Part shown: one piece after another, positions 60,202-64,000 of the stretch | How the letters are laid out: each line of letters opens with the position of its first letter | Numbering within the stretch: position 1 is the first letter of the stretch | Made by a program: the position numbers and the translations under genes | The notes under the pieces: generated by a model | Database searches by the model: none | Told to the model about the DNA's origin: nothing | The model's input: only the letters and a program-made list of their open reading frames with translations | Origin: Glycomyces sp. TRM65418 | GTDB taxonomy: Bacteria; Actinomycetota; Actinomycetes; Mycobacteriales; Micromonosporaceae | Reading direction: 5' to 3' | DNA length: 64,000 bases | Assembly: GCF_019710475.1 (NCBI RefSeq) | Contig: NZ_JAJFAX010000001.1 | Location: 1-64,000, forward strand

Positions 60202-62652
60202 TCAAGCGGTTCCCGGTTCCCGCCGTTCCGTTGCGGCGGTGGCGGCCGCCTCGGGGACGCCGCAGTAGGCGAAGCCCTCGGCGGCCAGGCGCAGGTACCG
60301 TCGGGCGGCGGCCGTGTCGCCCTTCAGGCGGTGGACCTCGGCCAGGCCGCGCTGGGCCCGGGCCCGTTCGTAGGTGTCCTCATGGGACTCGGCGAGGGAC
60401 GCCGCCAGCTCGAGTTGAGCGGTCGCGGGCTCGATGTCCCCCAAGGCGAGGTGCGCGCGGCCGAGGCCGTTGCGGGCCGATCGTTCGAGCGAGGGATCCG
60501 CCAGTTTCACCGCGTACTCGACGGCCCGGCTGAAGTGGGCGGCGGCCTCTGCACCGCGGCCCAGGAGCAGCAGGTCCTCGCCGAGCTCGATGAGCGTCGC
60601 GGTCACATCGGCGGTGACGCCCTCTCCCCGATACCCCTGGAGGCACGCGGTGTGGACGGCCACGGCCCTCGCCGCATCGCCGCGCTCGCGGAGCAGGACC
60701 CCGCGGAACGCCTCGATGCGGATGCGGTTGTGGTCGTCGCCCGAGTCCAGCCGGCGTTCGGCCGCGTCGAGGCACCGCTCGACCTCCGCGAAGCGTCCGA
60801 GCCGCAGCAGCGGCACGACCATGTTCGTCCGGATGAGCGCGGCGGCCGCCGCGTCCGCGGCCTGCTCCGCCTGGATCAGCGCGGCCTCGTGCACCTCCAC
60901 CGATTCGGCGAACCGCCCCCACCGCCGGTGCAGGATGCCGATGTTCGCCAAGGTCAACGCCGCGTCGCCGATCTCGCCCAGGTCGCGCTTGAGCGCGACG
61001 GACCGTTCGAGGCAGCGGATCGCCTCCCGGTGCCGGCCCACCGCCAGCAGCTGCCGCCCCGCATCGCCGAGCGTGAAGGCCTCCTTCCGGCCGTCACCGG
61101 TGCGGCGGGCGATGTCCAGCGCGATCCGGTTGACGGTGGCGTGCGCGCCGATGTCGGAGTCGTGCACGAAGAAGGCGTTGAACGCCGTGGCGAGATGCCA
61201 GGCTTCGTCGAGTCGCCCGGCCTGGTCCGCCGCGGTCACGGCGGCCTCCAGGTTGCCGCGTTCGGACTGGAACCACGACAGGGCGCCGGGCTGGTCCGCG
61301 AAGCCGGGAAGGCCGGCGTCGTGCGCGGCGGCGCCGTCGGCGAATCGGCGCTTGTTCGGGTGGAGCCGGGCGGCCGCCTGGTAGGCGCAGTGCAGGTAGA
61401 CGCCGAGCAGTCGAACGAAGGCGGCGTCCCGGTCGCCTCGGGCCTCTTCGAGTCCCGCAAGGCGCGCCGCGAACAGCCGCACCAGGTCGTGGAGCCGGTA
61501 CCGTCCGGACGATCGGCTCTCCGCCAAGTGAACGTCCACGAGGGACTCGAGCATGGCCGATGCCCGCTCGGCCCCGACCTCGCACAGCGCGGCGGCGGCG
61601 TGGGCGTTCACCTCGTCGCCGGGGACCAGGCTCAGGCGTCGCAGCAGGCGCTGCTGGGCGGCGTCGAGTTCGCGGTATGAGGCGCGCAGGGCCGCCGCGA
61701 CGCCGCGATGGCCCATGTCGAGCTCGTCGAGCAGCCGGTCCTCATCGGCGAGTCGCTCCAGCAGATCCGAAGCCTGCCACAATGGACGGCTGCGCAGTCG
61801 TGCCGCCGCCAGCCCCATCGCCAACGGCAGTCGGCCGCACCGCTCGGCGACCGCGACGGCCTCCGCCGCGGTGACCCTGCCGTCAGTGGCGGCGCCGATC
61901 ATCGCCACGGCCTCGCGCTGCGACAGTGGTTCCAGCGCCACCGAATACGCCCCCGCGAGCGCCGAGAGGTCGCGGCGGCTCGTCGCCACGATGAGGCTGT
62001 CGGGCATCCCCGGCAGGAGCGCTTCCACCTGCTCGGCGCTCGCCGCGTTGTCGAGCACCATGAGGACGCGGCGGCCGGCCAGGGCGCTGCGGTAGCGGGC
62101 GGTGAGTTCGTCGAGGTCGCTCGGGAGCTTCTGACCGCTCACGTCGAGGCTGCGCAGCACCCGCGTCAGCAGCGTCTTCAGGTCGGGGCGCGGTCCGGCG
62201 GCGTGCGTGAAGCCGTGGAGGTCGACGAACAGCTGGCCGTCGGGGTATCGCGGGGCGAGCGCATGGGCGGCCCGCACCGCCAGGGAGGTCTTGCCCACGC
62301 CGGCCATGCCGTGCACCACGACGGCGGCGACGCCGGAGTCGACCGCGGCCAGCAGCGCGTTCAGTTGCGGTTCGCGGCCGGCGAACCCGGCAAGGGTCCG
62401 CGGCAGTTCCCGGGGCACCGTGGCGGTCAGATCCGTCGGCGCCGTCAGCGTGGCCCGGTCGGCCTCGGTCAGCCCGAGCGCTTCGAAGAGCAGACGCAGC
62501 GTCCGCGGCTGCGGCCGCACCTTGCCGAGTTCGATGTCCCGGATCGTGCGGATGCCGACCCCCGCCTTGGCCGCGAGCTCCTCTTGCGTCATCATCGCCT
62601 GTTTTCGGAGTGGCCGCAGGTTGCCGCTGGCCTCGGAGACGCGATCAGGCAT
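60202..62652 (-). CDS. HTH / NB-ARC / TPR regulator (AfsR-like STAND ATPase)
   Basis: An 816-aa STAND regulator. An N-terminal XRE-type HTH (LRKQAMMTQEELAAKAGVGIRTI) precedes an NB-ARC ATPase with Walker A GMAGVGKTSLAV, Walker B RRVLMVLDNA, the arginine-type sensor SLIVATSRRD and GLPL-like CGRLPLAMGLAA. C-terminal TPR repeats (about 480-800) follow. It probably switches transcription on ligand or nucleotide binding, as in actinobacterial secondary-metabolism regulators. The start at 62652 is uncertain: the sequence upstream to 62745 is also open but begins with poor coding character. Confidence 0.85.
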   Translation of the reverse strand: MPDRVSEASGNLRPLRKQAMMTQEELAAKAGVGIRTIRDIELGKVRPQPRTLRLLFEALGLTEADRATLTAPTDLTATVPRELPRTLAGFAGREPQLNALLAAVDSGVAAVVVHGMAGVGKTSLAVRAAHALAPRYPDGQLFVDLHGFTHAAGPRPDLKTLLTRVLRSLDVSGQKLPSDLDELTARYRSALAGRRVLMVLDNAASAEQVEALLPGMPDSLIVATSRRDLSALAGAYSVALEPLSQREAVAMIGAATDGRVTAAEAVAVAERCGRLPLAMGLAAARLRSRPLWQASDLLERLADEDRLLDELDMGHRGVAAALRASYRELDAAQQRLLRRLSLVPGDEVNAHAAAALCEVGAERASAMLESLVDVHLAESRSSGRYRLHDLVRLFAARLAGLEEARGDRDAAFVRLLGVYLHCAYQAAARLHPNKRRFADGAAAHDAGLPGFADQPGALSWFQSERGNLEAAVTAADQAGRLDEAWHLATAFNAFFVHDSDIGAHATVNRIALDIARRTGDGRKEAFTLGDAGRQLLAVGRHREAIRCLERSVALKRDLGEIGDAALTLANIGILHRRWGRFAESVEVHEAALIQAEQAADAAAAALIRTNMVVPLLRLGRFAEVERCLDAAERRLDSGDDHNRIRIEAFRGVLLRERGDAARAVAVHTACLQGYRGEGVTADVTATLIELGEDLLLLGRGAEAAAHFSRAVEYAVKLADPSLERSARNGLGRAHLALGDIEPATAQLELAASLAESHEDTYERARAQRGLAEVHRLKGDTAAARRYLRLAAEGFAYCGVPEAAATAATERREPGTA

Positions 62653-62784
62653 TCCCCAATGGTAGGTCGGCGCGACCACGCGGCGGTCGAAGCGGGGCGG
62701 CGTCAGGCGAGATCGGAGGCCGGAGGCGGGCGTCGCGCCCGTCACGAAAGGGCGGCCGGACCCTCGACGGCGGCGCGGCCCTGC

Positions 62785-63621
62785 TCATTGCCCACGGAGG
62801 AGCCCCAACTCCTCGAAGGTCGAGCGGCTCCATGCGAGGGCATCGTCCAAGGTGCGCCATTGCGATTCAAGGTCGTCGAGGTACGGGAAGACATACGGGT
62901 CGGTCACGCCGGGCGGCAGATCGGAGGCTTTGCAGGAGAACGGGCCTTCGCCGTAGGACTCCAGGATCAGGCTTTGGACGAAACCGACCTCCTGGGCGTC
63001 CAGGACCGAGAACCACAGGCGGCGCAACATCGCCGGGTGGGCGACTGCGAAACAGAGGCGGCCGATGTCGAGCGGTTCACCGGCGGCGATGACGCGGGCG
63101 ACTGCGGAGAAGCGGCCCGTGTCCGGGAGACTCGCGGCGTAGCCGCTCCAGATCTCCACGCTGTGGCCGACCTCGATGATCGCCGAGCACAGGGCCGCGA
63201 GCGCGAGGCCTCGGTTGGTGACGTAATGGTGCGGGGTGCGGCTCGCATACGTCGCGGGGACCAGGAAGGTGACGACGCGGCCGCGCACCGAAGTACTGCG
63301 GGGGACGGCGTCGACCATGCATTCGGGGACACCCGAGAGATAGACGCCGACATCGACTTCGCTGCCGGTGACGTCCCAGTTCGGTTCCAGGGCGGTGACG
63401 TTGCGGCTCAGACCCGCCCGTTCGCGGAGTTCGCCGACGGTGACGTCGGTGTCGGGGAGGTCGACGTGCCAGCCGTCCACGCCGAGCGCTTGCGCCTCTT
63501 CGAACGTGGCCCCAGCCCACTCGGACCCGGCGTTGCGACCGGAGCCGTAGGTGACCGACGGCGGCCGCTGGGACGCTTCGAGGAACTCCTGCCATGAGTA
63601 GAACGGCTCGATGATCGACAT
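62785..63621 (-). CDS. unknown protein coupled to an AAA ATPase (DUF7192-like)
   Basis: A 278-aa soluble protein without signal peptide. It may correspond to the DUF7192-type proteins found next to CobS-like AAA ATPases, but I recognise it only loosely. Aromatic-rich N-terminus (EPFYSWQEFLEASQRPPSV), a stretch RGRVVTFLVPATYASRTPHHYVTNRG and IEVGHSVEIWSGYAASLPD look structured. Its ATG begins immediately after the TAG of the ATPase gene (0-nt gap), so the two are translationally coupled and probably functionally linked. Confidence 0.65.
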   Translation of the reverse strand: MSIIEPFYSWQEFLEASQRPPSVTYGSGRNAGSEWAGATFEEAQALGVDGWHVDLPDTDVTVGELRERAGLSRNVTALEPNWDVTGSEVDVGVYLSGVPECMVDAVPRSTSVRGRVVTFLVPATYASRTPHHYVTNRGLALAALCSAIIEVGHSVEIWSGYAASLPDTGRFSAVARVIAAGEPLDIGRLCFAVAHPAMLRRLWFSVLDAQEVGFVQSLILESYGEGPFSCKASDLPPGVTDPYVFPYLDDLESQWRTLDDALAWSRSTFEELGLLRGQ

Positions 63622-64000
63622 CTACTTCGCCCCGAGCGCGTTCCGATGCGAGTCCGAGAGTCCTCTGAAGACTCGCCATGCCATGACCTGCTCGAGGGTG
63701 GCGCCCGCTTCGAGGAGCTTCGCGCCGTCGATGCTCGCGCGCGGAGAGAAGACCACCGGCAGGTGCTTGCGCTCCGCGATGCCTCTGAGCCGCTGCACCT
63801 CCTTGAGGAGCTGCTTCACCTCACTCGGCTTCGAAGGCGCGTGGGCGTGCGCCAGCCGCCGTTCGAGCTTCGTGTCGATCGGGACCTCGATCATCGTGAA
63901 CCTGTCCAATGTGGCTGCGTCGAGGGTCTGCCGCCCCACGTACCGCTGGTCCCCTCCGGTGCCGAACGTGTTCGCCGTCGCCACCAGGTGGAAGTCCGGA
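63622..64000 (-). CDS. C-terminal part of a MoxR/CobS-like AAA ATPase (partial, runs off right edge)
   Basis: The minus strand is open from the right edge to a TAG at 63622. The sequence carries the sensor-1 and arginine-finger region of AAA_5-type ATPases: FHLVATANTFGTGG, RYVGRQTLDAATLDRF, then IEVPIDTKLERRL and a helical lid domain. Such ATPases remodel partners, often with a vWA-domain protein; the N-terminal part and any further partner lie outside the window. Confidence 0.82.
   Translation of the reverse strand, partial: PDFHLVATANTFGTGGDQRYVGRQTLDAATLDRFTMIEVPIDTKLERRLAHAHAPSKPSEVKQLLKEVQRLRGIAERKHLPVVFSPRASIDGAKLLEAGATLEQVMAWRVFRGLSDSHRNALGAK

Noticed and set aside
1-64000. tRNA, rRNA, CRISPR array, transposon or prophage
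   Set aside because: No tRNA-like cloverleaf, spaced direct repeats, transposase, integrase or phage structural gene was recognised while reading both strands, though a dedicated search was not possible.

Overview
The window is high-GC DNA (GC-rich third codon positions throughout, many GTG starts, Tat-dependent lipoproteins, I-shaped terminators) and looks like the chromosome of a filamentous or soil actinomycete. A Glycomyces- or Streptomyces-like genome fits the density of LacI regulators, sugar ABC importers and secreted glycosidases, but no gene here fixes the genus. I saw no rRNA, tRNA, CRISPR array, transposase or integrase.

Layout. 0-5.4 kb: the signal peptide of a gene running off the left edge, a secreted GH43 enzyme with a ricin-type lectin domain, two back-to-back gene remnants, and a minus-strand operon of CPBP protease, histidine kinase and LuxR-type response regulator. 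5.6-17 kb: a polyuronide-type locus with two secreted alginate-lyase-like enzymes, a D-2-hydroxyacid dehydrogenase, an LplAB/YtcP-type ABC importer and a LacI repressor. Its promoters share GATAACG-containing operator elements. 17-19 kb: an unrecognised 382-aa protein and a 98-aa protein. 19-28 kb: a second sugar locus with GH36 alpha-galactosidase, a secreted clan-A-type glycosidase with carbohydrate-binding modules, LacI, binding protein and two permeases. 28.5-35 kb: a third operon (binding protein, two permeases, GH113-like hydrolase, BadF/BadG-type sugar kinase) with a divergent LacI. 35-41 kb: small membrane protein, MerR with divergent MFS exporter, then GH36 and a ROK regulator. 41-48 kb: housekeeping and accessory genes (membrane proteins, ArsR with a flavoprotein monooxygenase, a frameshifted SnoaL-like gene, PRC-barrel protein, methyltransferase, divergent SDR). 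48-57 kb: three LacI regulators and a fourth ABC operon that also carries Gfo/Idh/MocA and PmoA-like genes. 57-60 kb: secreted GH16 and two small secreted four-cysteine proteins. 60-64 kb: a HTH/NB-ARC/TPR regulator, an unknown protein and the C-terminal end of a MoxR/CobS-like AAA ATPase running off the right edge.

How it works together. Secreted lyases and glycosidases cut plant, algal or microbial polysaccharides. Four binding-protein-dependent importers take up the oligosaccharides, and intracellular GH36, GH113, dehydrogenases and the kinase process them. LacI repressors next to each operon probably sense the sugars; paired palindromic operators are visible in several promoters. None of the four importers has its own ATPase gene here, so they presumably share an MsiK-type ATPase encoded elsewhere. 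Recurrent decay (AraC and neighbour remnants, a ricin-domain remnant, a SnoaL frameshift, a LacI frame that overruns its neighbour) indicates active remodelling of this sugar-utilisation region.
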